Source: Bradyrhizobium murdochi (lineage in GTDB: Bacteria; Pseudomonadota; Alphaproteobacteria; Rhizobiales; Xanthobacteraceae). From it: a stretch of 64,000 nt of DNA. Within the stretch, counting starts at the first letter, position 1. Each line of letters begins with the position of its first letter. The DNA is taken from contig NZ_AXAU01000003.1 of NCBI RefSeq assembly GCF_000472965.1, forward strand, positions 248,269 to 312,268. The letters run 5' to 3'. The notes under the pieces are model-generated. The model was given only the letters and a program-made list of their open reading frames with translations. It did not search any database and had not been told where the DNA came from. Positions 9,182 to 17,559 of the stretch are shown here, piece after piece. The translations under genes were made by a program, and so were the position numbers.

Positions 9182-10357
9182 ATGAAGCAGTCGTTGAAAC
9201 TGACAGGGCTTGCCGTTTTGCTGGGGTTTGCCGCCGCTCCAGCCGCAGCGCAGGAGAAGATCAAGATCGGCGTGATCACCACCCTGTCCGGCCCGGCAGC
9301 CGTACTCGGCCAGCAATCCCGCGACGGCTTCCAGCTCGCAGTCAAGGATCTCGGCGGCAAGATAGCCGGCAAGGACGTCGAGGTGATCGTCGTCGACGAC
9401 GAACTCAAGCCCGATGGCGCCGTGACCAAGGCCAAGGGCCTGCTCGAGCGCGAGAAGGTCGATTTCGTGGTCGGACCGATCTTTTCCAACATCCTGCAAG
9501 CCATTCACCGGCCGGTCACCGGGAACAAGACCTTCCTGATCAGCCCGAACGCAGGGCCTTCGAGCTATGCCGGCAAGGAGTGCAGCCCGTTCTTTTACGT
9601 GACCTCGTACCAGAACGACCAGGTTTTCGAAGTTCTCGGCAAGGTCGCGCAGGACCGTGGCTACAAGCGCCTCTACGTGCTGGTGCCGAACTATCAGGCT
9701 GGCAAGGATTCGGCGGCCGGATTCAAGCTCGACTACAAGGGCGAGATCGTCGAGGAAAGCTATACGCCACTCGGCACGCTGGATTTCCAGGTCGAGCTGA
9801 CCAAGATCGCCTCCTCCAAGGTCGATGCGCTGTTCACCTTCATGCCGGGCGGCATGGGCGTCGGGCTTGTGAAGCAGTACCGGCAGGCCGGCCTCGCCGA
9901 CAAGATCCCGGTGCTGTCGGCGTTCACGGTCGACGAATCGACCCTGCCCGCGCAGCAGGATGCCGCCGTCGGCATGTTCGGCGGCGCCAACTGGGCGCCG
10001 AACATGGACAATCCCCACAGCAAAAAATTCGTTGCTGCGTACGAGGCCGCCTATAACAGCGTGCCCGGCACCTACGCCATGCAGGGCTACGACACGGCCA
10101 TGCTGATCGACAGTGCGGTGAAGGCGGTGAAGGGCGATCTGAAGAACAAGGACGCGGTCTCGACCGCGCTTAGGAAGGCCGAGTTCACTTCGCTGCGCGG
10201 CGACTTCAAGTTCAACGTCAACGGCTATCCGATCCAGAATTTCTATCTGACCAAGGTCGCCAAGCGCCCGGACGGCAAATTCCAGACCGAGATCGTCGAG
10301 AAGGTTTTTTCCAACTACGGCGATCGCTATGCCAAGGACTGCACGCCCGCGAAATAA
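9182..10357 (+). CDS. Branched-chain-amino-acid-type ABC transporter substrate-binding protein
   Basis: This 391-aa periplasmic protein of the LivK/HmgD type (Peripla_BP_6) has a signal peptide, MKQSLKLTGLAVLLGFAAAP with cleavage after AAA before QEK. The ATG at 9182 is chosen because GGAGGA precedes it; an earlier start would add 11 residues that break the signal peptide. The mature part begins IKIGVITTLSGPAA, the family hallmark. No permease or ATPase gene lies nearby, so it must work with a transporter encoded elsewhere. Proteins of this class bind aromatic acids as well as amino acids; in this setting anthranilate, kynurenine or tryptophan are plausible ligands. A cupin gene follows by 21 bp. 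Confidence 0.92.
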   Translation: MKQSLKLTGLAVLLGFAAAPAAAQEKIKIGVITTLSGPAAVLGQQSRDGFQLAVKDLGGKIAGKDVEVIVVDDELKPDGAVTKAKGLLEREKVDFVVGPIFSNILQAIHRPVTGNKTFLISPNAGPSSYAGKECSPFFYVTSYQNDQVFEVLGKVAQDRGYKRLYVLVPNYQAGKDSAAGFKLDYKGEIVEESYTPLGTLDFQVELTKIASSKVDALFTFMPGGMGVGLVKQYRQAGLADKIPVLSAFTVDESTLPAQQDAAVGMFGGANWAPNMDNPHSKKFVAAYEAAYNSVPGTYAMQGYDTAMLIDSAVKAVKGDLKNKDAVSTALRKAEFTSLRGDFKFNVNGYPIQNFYLTKVAKRPDGKFQTEIVEKVFSNYGDRYAKDCTPAK

Positions 10358-10378
10358 CAATCGAGAGGGAGCGATACC

Positions 10379-10834
10379 ATGAAGACTGAAATCGCCGGCA
10401 TTACCCGCGCCAACGAGGGAATCCAGGGAATTTCCTGGAGCATTCTCGGTCAGACCTATGTGCCGAAGAGCGTCACCGAGCATTCCTTCTCCTGGCATGC
10501 GACGTTGCCGCCCGAGACTTTTGTGCCGCCGCACATCCATCCCGATCAGGACGAGTATCTCTACATCCTGGAAGGGCAGCTCGACTTCTTCCTCGACGGC
10601 GCCGATACGCAGGCGACTCCCGGCGATCTGGTGCGGCTGCCGATGGGCAAGCCGCACGGCATCTTCAACAAGTCGGGACGGACCGCGAAGACGCTGTTCT
10701 GGGTCTCGCCGACGCAGCGTCTCTACGACCTGTTCTGGGCGATCCACAACATGAAGGAGCAGACGCCGGACGCGGTGGTGGCGCTGGCGGCCGAGCACAA
10801 CATCCACTTCCTGCCGCCGCCTCCGGGGGCGTGA
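10379..10834 (+). CDS. Cupin-domain protein (paralogue of 6575-7024)
   Basis: The 151-aa single-domain cupin has motif 1 PHIHPDQDEYLYILEG and motif 2 LPMGKPHGIFNKSG. It shares its overall frame with the other cupin in the island, including the IL-G-Q-TYVPKSVT start and the LFWVSPTQRLYDLF segment. It is probably cotranscribed with the solute-binding protein gene 21 bp upstream. The function is unknown; a metal-dependent step on an anthranilate-derived compound is possible. An inverted repeat follows immediately and may serve as terminator. Confidence 0.85.
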   Translation: MKTEIAGITRANEGIQGISWSILGQTYVPKSVTEHSFSWHATLPPETFVPPHIHPDQDEYLYILEGQLDFFLDGADTQATPGDLVRLPMGKPHGIFNKSGRTAKTLFWVSPTQRLYDLFWAIHNMKEQTPDAVVALAAEHNIHFLPPPPGA

Positions 10835-10844
10835 GGGTTATCCC

Positions 10845-10933
10845 GTAGCCCGGGTGAGCGTCAGCGACACCCGGGGACCTCTGCCTGGTTTTGCGCGACT
10901 GTTCCCGGGTATCGCTGCGCTCACCCGGGCTAC
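10845..10933. repeat. REP-like inverted repeat between convergent genes
   Basis: GTAGCCCGGGTGAGCG (10845-10860) and its exact complement (10918-10933) form 16-bp arms around a central segment that repeats parts of the same motif. It lies between the cupin gene and the PhzS-like gene, which converge, and could fold in both transcripts. Confidence 0.8.
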
Positions 10934-10941
10934 AAGACTAA

Positions 10942-12195
10942 TTACGCCCGCACCGCCGCGAGCCCGACCTGCGGCGGGGCGAAGCCGGCCTTCGACGCGT
11001 AGCCGCGCACGATCGCCTCGCGCTGGGCGTGGCTCAGCACCTTTTCGATATCGGTAAAGCCGTCCGGCGCCAGTTGCTCGACAGCGTCGATCACGCCTTC
11101 GGGGCCGCCGCGGCGGTTCGCGCGCACGATCTCCGCCGTCATCGGCAGGCGCTTCTTCTCATAGGCGACCAGCGCCTGGCGCGGATGTTCGGCACGCGCC
11201 AGTTCATCGGCCAGCGCCCGCGCATCAAGGATCGCCTGCGAGGCGCCATTCGATCCGACCGGATACATCGGGTGCGCGGCGTCGCCGAGCAGCGTGACGC
11301 GTCCCCAGGTCCAGTACGGCAGAGGATCGCGGTCGCAGCACGGATATTCGTAAAATTCCGGTGTCGCCGAGATCAGGCTGCGCACGTCGACATAAGGCAC
11401 CTTGAAGCGCTCGACATGGGGCATCAACTCCTCGCGCTTGCCGGGCCGCGACCAATCCTCGCGGCGCGGCGGCGGCGAATTGCCATCGCCGATCTTCACC
11501 ATGACAGCCCAATTGGTCAGCCGGCTCGATGGACTCGAGCCTTCCGCAATCGGATACACCACGACCTTGGCATTCAGCCCGCCGGCCACGATCATCGAGC
11601 GGCCGGTCAGGAAGGCAGGCCAGTCGCGCGCGCCGCGCCACAGCATATGTCCGTTCCAGCACGGCGGTCCCTCGTCCGGAAACAGCATCTCGCGCACGCG
11701 CGAATGAATGCCGTCGGCGCCGATCAAGACATCGCCGCGCGCGGTTTTGACATGGGCGCCGGTGCGGTCAAAGAAGTGAGCGACCACGCCGCCCTCATGC
11801 TGCGTAAACGCGCCGAGACGGCAACCGGTGTGGATCGCCTCGTGGCCGAGCCGTTCCTCGACAGCGCGATGAATCACGCTTTGCAGGCGGCCGCGGTGGA
11901 CCGAGAATTGCGGCACGTCGTGCCCGGCATCGAGGCCGCGCGGTTCGCGCCAGACTTCCTGGCCGTGGCGGCTGAGATAGTACAGTTGATCGGTACGAAC
12001 AGCGGCAGCATCGAGCCGGTCCAACAGGCCAAGGCGCGTCAATTCTCTGATCGCATGCGGCAGCGTGTTGATGCCGACGCCGAGTTCGCGGATGGTGTCG
12101 GACTGCTCGAACACTTCGCAATCGATGCCGCGGGCGCGCAGCATCAGCGCGGTGGTAAGGCCTCCGATGCCGCCTCCGACGATGATCGCCTTCAT
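10942..12195 (-). CDS. FAD-dependent aromatic monooxygenase (PhzS / salicylate-hydroxylase-like)
   Basis: This group A flavoprotein monooxygenase is 417 aa. The N-terminus IIVGGGIGGLTTALML carries the FAD GxGxxG, followed by the conserved ELGVGINTLPHA. A DG motif (VLIGADGIHSRVRE) near residue 165 and a GD motif (RVTLLGDAAHPMYPVGSNG) near residue 305 complete the family pattern. The start closely resembles 5-methylphenazine-1-carboxylate monooxygenase PhzS, from memory. Such enzymes hydroxylate an electron-rich aromatic carboxylate, often with decarboxylation. It lies 70 bp downstream of the aminobenzoyl-CoA monooxygenase/reductase gene on the same strand, so a role on an anthranilate- or kynurenine-derived aromatic is likely. 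The exact substrate is unknown. Confidence 0.88.
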   Translation of the reverse strand: MKAIIVGGGIGGLTTALMLRARGIDCEVFEQSDTIRELGVGINTLPHAIRELTRLGLLDRLDAAAVRTDQLYYLSRHGQEVWREPRGLDAGHDVPQFSVHRGRLQSVIHRAVEERLGHEAIHTGCRLGAFTQHEGGVVAHFFDRTGAHVKTARGDVLIGADGIHSRVREMLFPDEGPPCWNGHMLWRGARDWPAFLTGRSMIVAGGLNAKVVVYPIAEGSSPSSRLTNWAVMVKIGDGNSPPPRREDWSRPGKREELMPHVERFKVPYVDVRSLISATPEFYEYPCCDRDPLPYWTWGRVTLLGDAAHPMYPVGSNGASQAILDARALADELARAEHPRQALVAYEKKRLPMTAEIVRANRRGGPEGVIDAVEQLAPDGFTDIEKVLSHAQREAIVRGYASKAGFAPPQVGLAAVRA

Positions 12196-12265
12196 GCGCT
12201 ACTCCACTCTTTCGACCTCTCTCCGCTGGCGCGGGGCGAGGGAACGATAGAGCCTGCCATCCGGC

Positions 12266-14614
12266 CTATTCGGCTGCAAGCGGCTTTGTCGCCTCGGCCT
12301 TCAGCTCGGCGCGGGTTTTCGGTTTAGCCTTAACCTTGAGGTCCTCGAAATCCTGCCGGTCGCGTACGCTGTTGCGGAAAATTTGTTCCTTGCCGGGCAG
12401 ATATTGCGGCGGACAGGCAATGTCGGCGCCATACCAGGCCGCCGCCCGCATCGTGAAGGACGGATCAACCAGATGCGGCCGGGCGAGCGCGACGAGATCG
12501 GCGCGACCGGCGGCCAGAATCGTGTTGACCTGGTCCGCGGTCGTGATGTTCCCGACGCACATGGTCGCGACGCGGGCCTCGTTCCGGACCTGATCGGAAA
12601 ACGGCGTCTGGAACATCCGGCCATAGATAGGCTGCGCGTCGCGCACAGTCTGGCCCGTGGAGACATCGACGAGATCGACGCCGGCTTCGGCGAACGCGCG
12701 CGCGATTGCGACCGCATCGTCGCCGGTGATGCCGCCCGCCGCCCAGTCGGTGGCGGAGATGCGAACCGACATCGGCTTATGCGCCGGCCACGCCGCGCGC
12801 ATCGCCTCGAACACCTCCAGCGGATAGCGCAGCCGGTTGGCGAGCAGGCCACCATATTCGTCGGTACGTTGGTTGGTCAGCGGCGAGATAAAACTCGCCA
12901 GCAGATAGCCATGGGCGCAGTGCAGTTCCAGCATGTCGAAGCCGCAAGCCACCCCGCGCAACGTGGCCGCCACGAACTCTTCCTTGACGAGGTCCATGGC
13001 GGCGCGATCCATTTCACGCGGCACCTGGCTGTCCGGGAAGTAAGGCAATGGTGACGCCGAGATCGTGTCCCAACCGCCCTCTTCCAGCGGCCGGTCCATG
13101 CCCTCCCACATCAATTTGGTTGCGCCCTTGCGGCCGGCATGACCGAGCTGCAGGCAGATCTTGGCGGCCGAATTGGCGTGGACGAAATCGACGATTCGCG
13201 TCCAGGCGGCCTGCTGCTCGTCGTTCCATAGACCGGTGCAGCCGGGCGTGATGCGGGCGTCGCGGCCGACGCAGGTCATCTCGGTGAAGATCAGCCCCGC
13301 ACCGCCGATCGCGCGCGAGCCGTAATGCACCAGGTGGAAGTCGCCGGGCACACCGTCTTTCGCCGAATACATGCACATCGGCGACACCACCGCGCGGTTC
13401 TTCACCTCCATCTCGCGCAACCTGAGCGGCTGGAACATCGGCGCCGCCGGTTTGTCGAGGTCGACATCGAATCCTTTGGCGCGAACCTGCTTCGCAAACG
13501 CCTTGTCGACCTCGCGGACGAACTCCGGCGCGCGCAGCGTCAAATTATCGTAAGTGATCGCCTTGGCGCGGGTCATAACGCCGAACGCAAACTGCACGGG
13601 ATCGAAATCCCAGAAGCGGTCGACGTGCTCGAACCAGACCAGCGACACGTCGGCGGCGTGCTGGATCTTCTCGACCTCCTCGCGCCGCCCCTGCTCATAG
13701 GTCTGCAACGCGGCGTCGACGGTCGGCGCCTGCGCCATGGCGTCGGCGAGCGCAATCGCGTCTTCCATCGCGAGCTTGGTGCCCGAGCCGATTGAGAAAT
13801 GCGCAGTCGCCTTGGCGTCGCCGAGCAGCACCATGTTGTCCTTGATCCAGCGCTGGCTGCGGATCATCGGAAAATTGCGCCACATCGAGCGGTTGATCAG
13901 CAACGGATGGCCATCGAGGAACCAGCCGAAGATTTCGGCCATGCGATCGGCGGACTCACGTTCGCTAAGGCCTTCGAGGCCGGCGCGGTGGAAGGTCTCG
14001 GCGTCGGTCTCGAAGATCCACGTCGAGCGCCCCGCCTCATATTGATAGGCATGCGCGATGAACGGCCCCCACTCGGTCTCCTGGAAGATGAAGGTGAAGG
14101 CGTCGAGCGGCCGGGTCGAGCCCATCCAGGCGAATTTGTTGGAGCGCAGGTCGATCTGCGGCTGGAAATGCTCGATGTGCTTGTCGCGGAAGCGGCTGTT
14201 GATGCCGTCGGCGAGCACAATGAGATCGGTGTCGGCGAAACGGGCTTCGTCGTCGATATCGATTTCGAACAGCAACGTGACCCCGAGTTCGCGGGCGCGC
14301 TCCTGCAGGATCAACAGCAACGTGCGACGAGAGCATCCGCAAAAGCCGTTGCCGCCGACGCGGTGGACGGTGCCGCGGAAATGCACGGCGATGTCGTCCC
14401 AATAGGCGAATTCCTGGGTGATGCGCCGGTAGCTCGGCGGATCGTATTTTTCGAAATTGTCCAGCGTGGCATCGGAGAACACGACGCCGAAGCCGAAGGT
14501 GTCGTCGGCGCGGTTGCGCTCATAGACGGTGATCTCGGCCTGCGGCCGCTGTTTCTTCAAGAGGATCGCGGCATAGAGACCGGCCGGTCCGCCGCCGATA
14601 ATCGCGATCTTCAT
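12266..14614 (-). CDS. 2-aminobenzoyl-CoA monooxygenase/reductase (salicylyl-CoA 5-hydroxylase/oxidoreductase-type fusion)
   Basis: The 782-aa two-domain flavoprotein has an N-terminal group A monooxygenase (about 1-385; FAD motif [40 protein letters not shown]). It is fused to an Old-Yellow-Enzyme domain (about 395-760; [49 protein letters not shown]). This architecture is the one described for 2-aminobenzoyl-CoA monooxygenase/reductase of Azoarcus evansii, which hydroxylates and then reduces the ring to a non-aromatic 2-amino-5-oxo-cyclohexene carboxyl-CoA. Databases also call homologues salicylyl-CoA 5-hydroxylase. With kynU and the CoA ligase alongside, the aminobenzoyl-CoA assignment is favoured. 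Operator site E lies 41 bp upstream; the PhzS-like gene follows. Confidence 0.93.
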   Translation of the reverse strand: MKIAIIGGGPAGLYAAILLKKQRPQAEITVYERNRADDTFGFGVVFSDATLDNFEKYDPPSYRRITQEFAYWDDIAVHFRGTVHRVGGNGFCGCSRRTLLLILQERARELGVTLLFEIDIDDEARFADTDLIVLADGINSRFRDKHIEHFQPQIDLRSNKFAWMGSTRPLDAFTFIFQETEWGPFIAHAYQYEAGRSTWIFETDAETFHRAGLEGLSERESADRMAEIFGWFLDGHPLLINRSMWRNFPMIRSQRWIKDNMVLLGDAKATAHFSIGSGTKLAMEDAIALADAMAQAPTVDAALQTYEQGRREEVEKIQHAADVSLVWFEHVDRFWDFDPVQFAFGVMTRAKAITYDNLTLRAPEFVREVDKAFAKQVRAKGFDVDLDKPAAPMFQPLRLREMEVKNRAVVSPMCMYSAKDGVPGDFHLVHYGSRAIGGAGLIFTEMTCVGRDARITPGCTGLWNDEQQAAWTRIVDFVHANSAAKICLQLGHAGRKGATKLMWEGMDRPLEEGGWDTISASPLPYFPDSQVPREMDRAAMDLVKEEFVAATLRGVACGFDMLELHCAHGYLLASFISPLTNQRTDEYGGLLANRLRYPLEVFEAMRAAWPAHKPMSVRISATDWAAGGITGDDAVAIARAFAEAGVDLVDVSTGQTVRDAQPIYGRMFQTPFSDQVRNEARVATMCVGNITTADQVNTILAAGRADLVALARPHLVDPSFTMRAAAWYGADIACPPQYLPGKEQIFRNSVRDRQDFEDLKVKAKPKTRAELKAEATKPLAAE

Positions 14615-14655
14615 CTACCGCCTCCGAAACAGGCTGTCGGGCTAGTTCCAAATTA

Positions 14656-14669
14656 CTTTAAGCCTAAAA
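14656..14669. promoter_or_regulatory. Operator site E upstream of the aminobenzoyl-CoA monooxygenase/reductase
   Basis: CTTTAAGCCTAAAA is, as reverse complement, 13/14 identical to site B. Read leftward it overlaps a possible promoter, TTGCCC-N17-TAAAGT, whose -10 lies within the dyad. Confidence 0.65.
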
Positions 14670-14704
14670 TAATTTGGGGGCAAGCCCTGTTGCCACCTCT
14701 CCGC

Positions 14705-14803
14705 CCTCATCCTGAGGAGCGGCCTTTGGGCCGCGTCTCGAAGGATGGGCCACGGGCCTGCATGGTTCGAGACGGCGCTAACGCGCCTCCTCACCATGAG
14801 GGG
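14705..14803. repeat. Dispersed inverted repeat
   Basis: CCCTCATCCTGAGGAG near the left end and CTCCTCACCATGAGGG near the right end form imperfect arms, with GCGTCTCGAAGGATGGGCC and a complementary GTTCGAGACGGCGC between them. It is a typical bradyrhizobial intergenic repeat placed just after the enoyl-CoA hydratase stop. Confidence 0.6.
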
Positions 14804-14813
14804 ATAAATGGCC

Positions 14814-15650
14814 TCAATTCCCCTGGAACACCGGGGTTCGCTTGTTCGAGAACGCCTCGAACGCCCTTGCGAAATCTTCCGTGGTCATGCAGAGCGCTTG
14901 CGCCACCGCCTCGGCCTCGATCGCTTCTTCCACCGACATTGCCCATTCCATCGCCAGCATACGCTTGGTCATGGTGTTGGCGAAGGTGGGTCCTTCCGAA
15001 ATCTGCTTGGCCAATAGTTGCGCCTGCGGCAGCACCTGTTCCGGGGTGACGATCCTGGAGAAGAAGCCCCATTTCTCGCCCTCCTCTGCGGTCATGAAGC
15101 GGCCGGTGTAGAGCAGTTCCGACGCCCGCGACTGCCCGATGATGCGAGGCAGGATTGCGCAGGCGCCCATGTCGCAGCCGGCGAGACCGACCTTGTTGAA
15201 CAGGAACGCGACCTTGGCGCCGGTGGCGGCCAGGCGCAGATCTGACGCCATGGCGATGATAGCCCCCGCGCCGGCGCAGATGCCTTCGACGGCGGCCACG
15301 ATCGGCTGCGGACACGCGCGCATCGCTTTCACCAGGTCGCCGGTCATGCGGGTAAAGCCGGTGAGGCCCTTGGTGTCCATCTGGATCAAGGGGCCGATGA
15401 TCTCGAACACGTCGCCGCCGGACGAGAAATTGCCGCCGGCACCGGTCACGACGATGGTCTTGACCTCATCGTCCATCGCGCAGGCGCGGAAAAAATCCGT
15501 GAGTTCGCGATAGCTTTCGAACGTCAGCGGATTCTTTCGCTCAGGACGATTGAGCGTCACCGTGGCGACGCGATCCACGACCGCCAGCACAAAATGCTTG
15601 GGCGAATAGTCGGCCAGCGGCAGCGTGACGGGGTTGGCAGGCTTGCTCAT
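14814..15650 (-). CDS. Enoyl-CoA hydratase/isomerase family protein
   Basis: This 278-aa crotonase-fold protein carries the oxyanion-hole segment [10 protein letters not shown] near residue 75 and the family motif [19 protein letters not shown] near 125. Where classical hydratases carry their second catalytic glutamate, it reads [15 protein letters not shown], so an acidic residue may be supplied by Asp and the reaction may differ from simple hydration. The gene is 33 bp downstream of the SDR gene, forming an SDR-crotonase operon. In the aminobenzoyl-CoA route such a protein could hydrate the alicyclic enoyl-CoA or open the ring hydrolytically (inference). Confidence 0.88.
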   Translation of the reverse strand: MSKPANPVTLPLADYSPKHFVLAVVDRVATVTLNRPERKNPLTFESYRELTDFFRACAMDDEVKTIVVTGAGGNFSSGGDVFEIIGPLIQMDTKGLTGFTRMTGDLVKAMRACPQPIVAAVEGICAGAGAIIAMASDLRLAATGAKVAFLFNKVGLAGCDMGACAILPRIIGQSRASELLYTGRFMTAEEGEKWGFFSRIVTPEQVLPQAQLLAKQISEGPTFANTMTKRMLAMEWAMSVEEAIEAEAVAQALCMTTEDFARAFEAFSNKRTPVFQGN

Positions 15651-15683
15651 GGGATCTCCCTGAATTGCATTGTCGTTGACCGC

Positions 15684-16445
15684 TCAGACCTCGCCACCGG
15701 CAACCGCGATGGCCTGTCCGGTGATGGCGCCTGCGCCCTCGCCGCAGAGCCAGAGCACGGTATCAGCTACTTCCGACGGCGCCACGAGACGTCCCTGCGG
15801 ATTGTGCTTTGACAGCTCCGCAATCGCCTGCTCGCGGCTGCGGCCGGTCTTCTTGATGATGTTGTCGATCGAGCCTTCCAGCAGATCGGTCTCGGTGAAG
15901 CCGGGACACACGGCATTCACGGTAACGCCGCTCTTGGCCGTTTCCAGCGCCAGCGAACGGACAAGGCCGATCACCGCGTGTTTCGCCGCGCTGTAGGCCG
16001 AGACATAAGCGTAGCCCTTGAGGCCGGCGGTCGACGCGACGGCGACGATCCGGCCGCGGCGGCGCTCCAGCATTCCGGGCAGCACGGCTTGCGTGGCATG
16101 AACCACGCCCATGAAATTGACGTCCATCATCCGCTGGAACAGCGCCGCGTCGGAGCGGCCAAACGGCGCGGACTCCGCCGCGCCGGCATTGGCGACGAGG
16201 ATGTCGATCGGCTGCCGCGCGGCGGCTTCCGCAACTGCCGACTTGACTGAAGCCTGGTCGGCGACATCGGCGACGGCTGCAAACTGCGCTGCGCCGGACG
16301 CAACCGCTTCATCCAATGTCGCGCGATTGCGCCCGAGCACAGTTACCGTTGCACCAGCTTTCGACAACGCCGCCGATATCGCAAGGCCGATACCCCGCCC
16401 GCCGCCGGTAACGAGCGCATGGGAGGAACGCGACAATTGGGACAT
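15684..16445 (-). CDS. SDR-family NAD(P)-dependent 3-hydroxyacyl-CoA dehydrogenase-like oxidoreductase
   Basis: The 253-aa classical short-chain dehydrogenase has the cofactor motif TGGGRGIG (about 14-21), NAG near residue 86, catalytic Ser in VASTAG and Tyr-Lys in YSAAK. The C-terminal segment SEVADTVLWLCGEGAGAITGQAIAVAGG is typical of FabG-like and 2-hydroxycyclohexane-carboxyl-CoA dehydrogenases. It would oxidise a hydroxyacyl-CoA formed after ring reduction of 2-aminobenzoyl-CoA, upstream of or together with the crotonase whose gene follows. Operator site F lies 34 bp upstream of its ATG. Confidence 0.92.
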   Translation of the reverse strand: MSQLSRSSHALVTGGGRGIGLAISAALSKAGATVTVLGRNRATLDEAVASGAAQFAAVADVADQASVKSAVAEAAARQPIDILVANAGAAESAPFGRSDAALFQRMMDVNFMGVVHATQAVLPGMLERRRGRIVAVASTAGLKGYAYVSAYSAAKHAVIGLVRSLALETAKSGVTVNAVCPGFTETDLLEGSIDNIIKKTGRSREQAIAELSKHNPQGRLVAPSEVADTVLWLCGEGAGAITGQAIAVAGGEV

Positions 16446-16479
16446 CGGTCAAGCCTCCAGGATCAGGGTTCAGCATATA

Positions 16480-16493
16480 TTTTAAACTTCAAG
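16480..16493. promoter_or_regulatory. Operator site F upstream of the SDR gene
   Basis: TTTTAAACTTCAAG continues into AAGCTTTT-type sequence, so two half-sites may overlap. Read leftward the region holds TTGCAA-N17-TATATG as -35/-10, with the dyad inside the spacer and touching the -10. Confidence 0.6.
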
Positions 16494-16507
16494 CTTTTGC
16501 AAGGAAG

Positions 16508-16708
16508 GGGAATGGATTGCTTCGTCGCTCCGCTCCTCGCAATAACGGGGAAATACCGGAACGCCACAACGACTGTCATCCCCGCCAACGGGTCGCGCGA
16601 ATGCGCGCCCGATGACAGGCTCCGGCGGGGATCCAGTACGCCGCGGCTTATCCGTTCGATCACTGCTGTCTCTGGAATTCACCCGCCTTCGCCTTCGCGG
16701 GTGACGAC
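16508..16708. repeat. Cluster of three short dispersed repeats
   Basis: Segment 16508-16541 (GGATTGCTTCGTCGCTCCGC and CTCGCAATAACGG), segment 16574-16640 (GTCATCCCCGCC and GGCGGGGATCCAGTA) and segment 16680-16708 (CACCCGCC and GCGGGTGACG) are each imperfect hairpins of the REP-like kind. No gene is visible between the SDR promoter and mazF. Confidence 0.65.
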
Positions 16709-16801
16709 AAGTGAGTATGCGTGAGCGTTCTCGGCGCCCGAGGTTTGCTCTCAACTTCCCGCCCTCTCATTCAGAGGGCGCGTCGCAGATGAACGGGGAG
16801 T

Positions 16802-17182
16802 TCAGTCGATGCCGAGCAACGCTGCCAAGCGTTCGCGCACTTCGGTTAGCACGATGTCTGGTGCTCGTCCGGCATGTTGGATCGGTCGTTTTTCCCAAGA
16901 GATGCTGCGGGGTTGGTCGGCCAGCACAACGCCACGGAAGCTGGCGCCTTCAGGCAGCTTGGCCTCGAAAGGATAGTCTCGTACACGGCTGGTGATTGGG
17001 CAGATCACGCAAAGGCCGGCCGCCGCATTGTAGTTGTGCGGTGATAATACGATGGCCGGTCGTCGGCCGCTTTGTTCGTGGCCGACAGTAGGATCAAGAT
17101 CGATCCAGATGAAATCGCCGGCCTCCGGACAGTAATTACCAGACTTCGTTGCCAACGGGCGGCCCCCAATCAATCTCTTCAT
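16802..17182 (-). CDS. mazF: MazF/PemK-family toxin (endoribonuclease)
   Basis: This type II toxin is expected to cleave mRNA in the cytosol. The 126-aa protein has the MazF core GDFIWIDLDPTVGHEQSGRRPAIVLSP, where the conserved Arg lies in the GRRPA segment, and later ICPITSRVRDYPFE and VLADQPRSISW, which hold the catalytic and structural Thr/Ser and Gln. The stated start overlaps mazE by 47 bases, longer than usual. TTG codons ten or fewer codons downstream would shorten the overlap, so the start is uncertain. It pairs with the AbrB-type antitoxin upstream. Confidence 0.9.
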   Translation of the reverse strand: MKRLIGGRPLATKSGNYCPEAGDFIWIDLDPTVGHEQSGRRPAIVLSPHNYNAAAGLCVICPITSRVRDYPFEAKLPEGASFRGVVLADQPRSISWEKRPIQHAGRAPDIVLTEVRERLAALLGID

Positions 17183-17390
17183 GACGATTGTCCGGCGTTA
17201 TACCGGCAACCAGCTTGTCGAGTGTGTAGCGACGCTTGCGCCGTGGCGACCGGGCGATCTCGATCACCAGTTTACCCTCGCTCACGGTCATTTCGGCGGC
17301 CTTGCCATCGCTGGCACCGATTTCGTCAGCGAATGCTTTTGGCACCCGCAGTGCCAGGCTGTTGCCCCACTTCTGAAATGCTACCTTCAT
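17136..17390 (-). CDS. mazE: MazE-type (AbrB/SpoVT) antitoxin
   Basis: The 84-aa antitoxin begins MKVAFQKWGNSLALRVPKAF, the swapped-hairpin AbrB/MazE DNA-binding motif, and continues into an acidic C-terminal part that would wrap MazF. The ATG at 17390 is preferred over upstream starts because the AbrB motif begins right there. It would repress its own promoter together with MazF. The pair is flanked on both sides by dispersed repeats, as is common for a mobile or recently acquired module, though base composition is not obviously different. Confidence 0.88.
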   Translation of the reverse strand: MKVAFQKWGNSLALRVPKAFADEIGASDGKAAEMTVSEGKLVIEIARSPRRKRRYTLDKLVAGITPDNRHEEIDWGPPVGNEVW

Positions 17391-17483
17391 GTTCGGGCTC
17401 CGACATTGATGATACAATGTAGATACGAGCCGAGAGTTGGTCAAGTGGTGTGCCCCGGACCGGCCGGACATAGGGCCGGAAAG

Positions 17484-17530
17484 CGTGCCCACCATCGACA
17501 GGCGCCGCTCTACGATAGATGGTGGGCACG
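17484..17530. repeat. Perfect 13-bp inverted repeat between mazE and the CaiB gene
   Basis: CGTGCCCACCATC (17484-17496) and GATGGTGGGCACG (17518-17530) are exact complements and lie in a longer dispersed repeat (about 17450-17560) that ends with GCCCACCCTACATG. Confidence 0.75.
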
Positions 17531-17559
17531 TCGCTACGCTCCTTTGCCCACCCTACATG

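Noticed and set aside
9107..10807. A 566-codon frame antisense to the solute-binding protein and cupin genes
   Set aside because: It is a codon-bias shadow: no ribosome site and a composition of Arg/Gly/His/Asp typical of complementary strands in GC-rich DNA.
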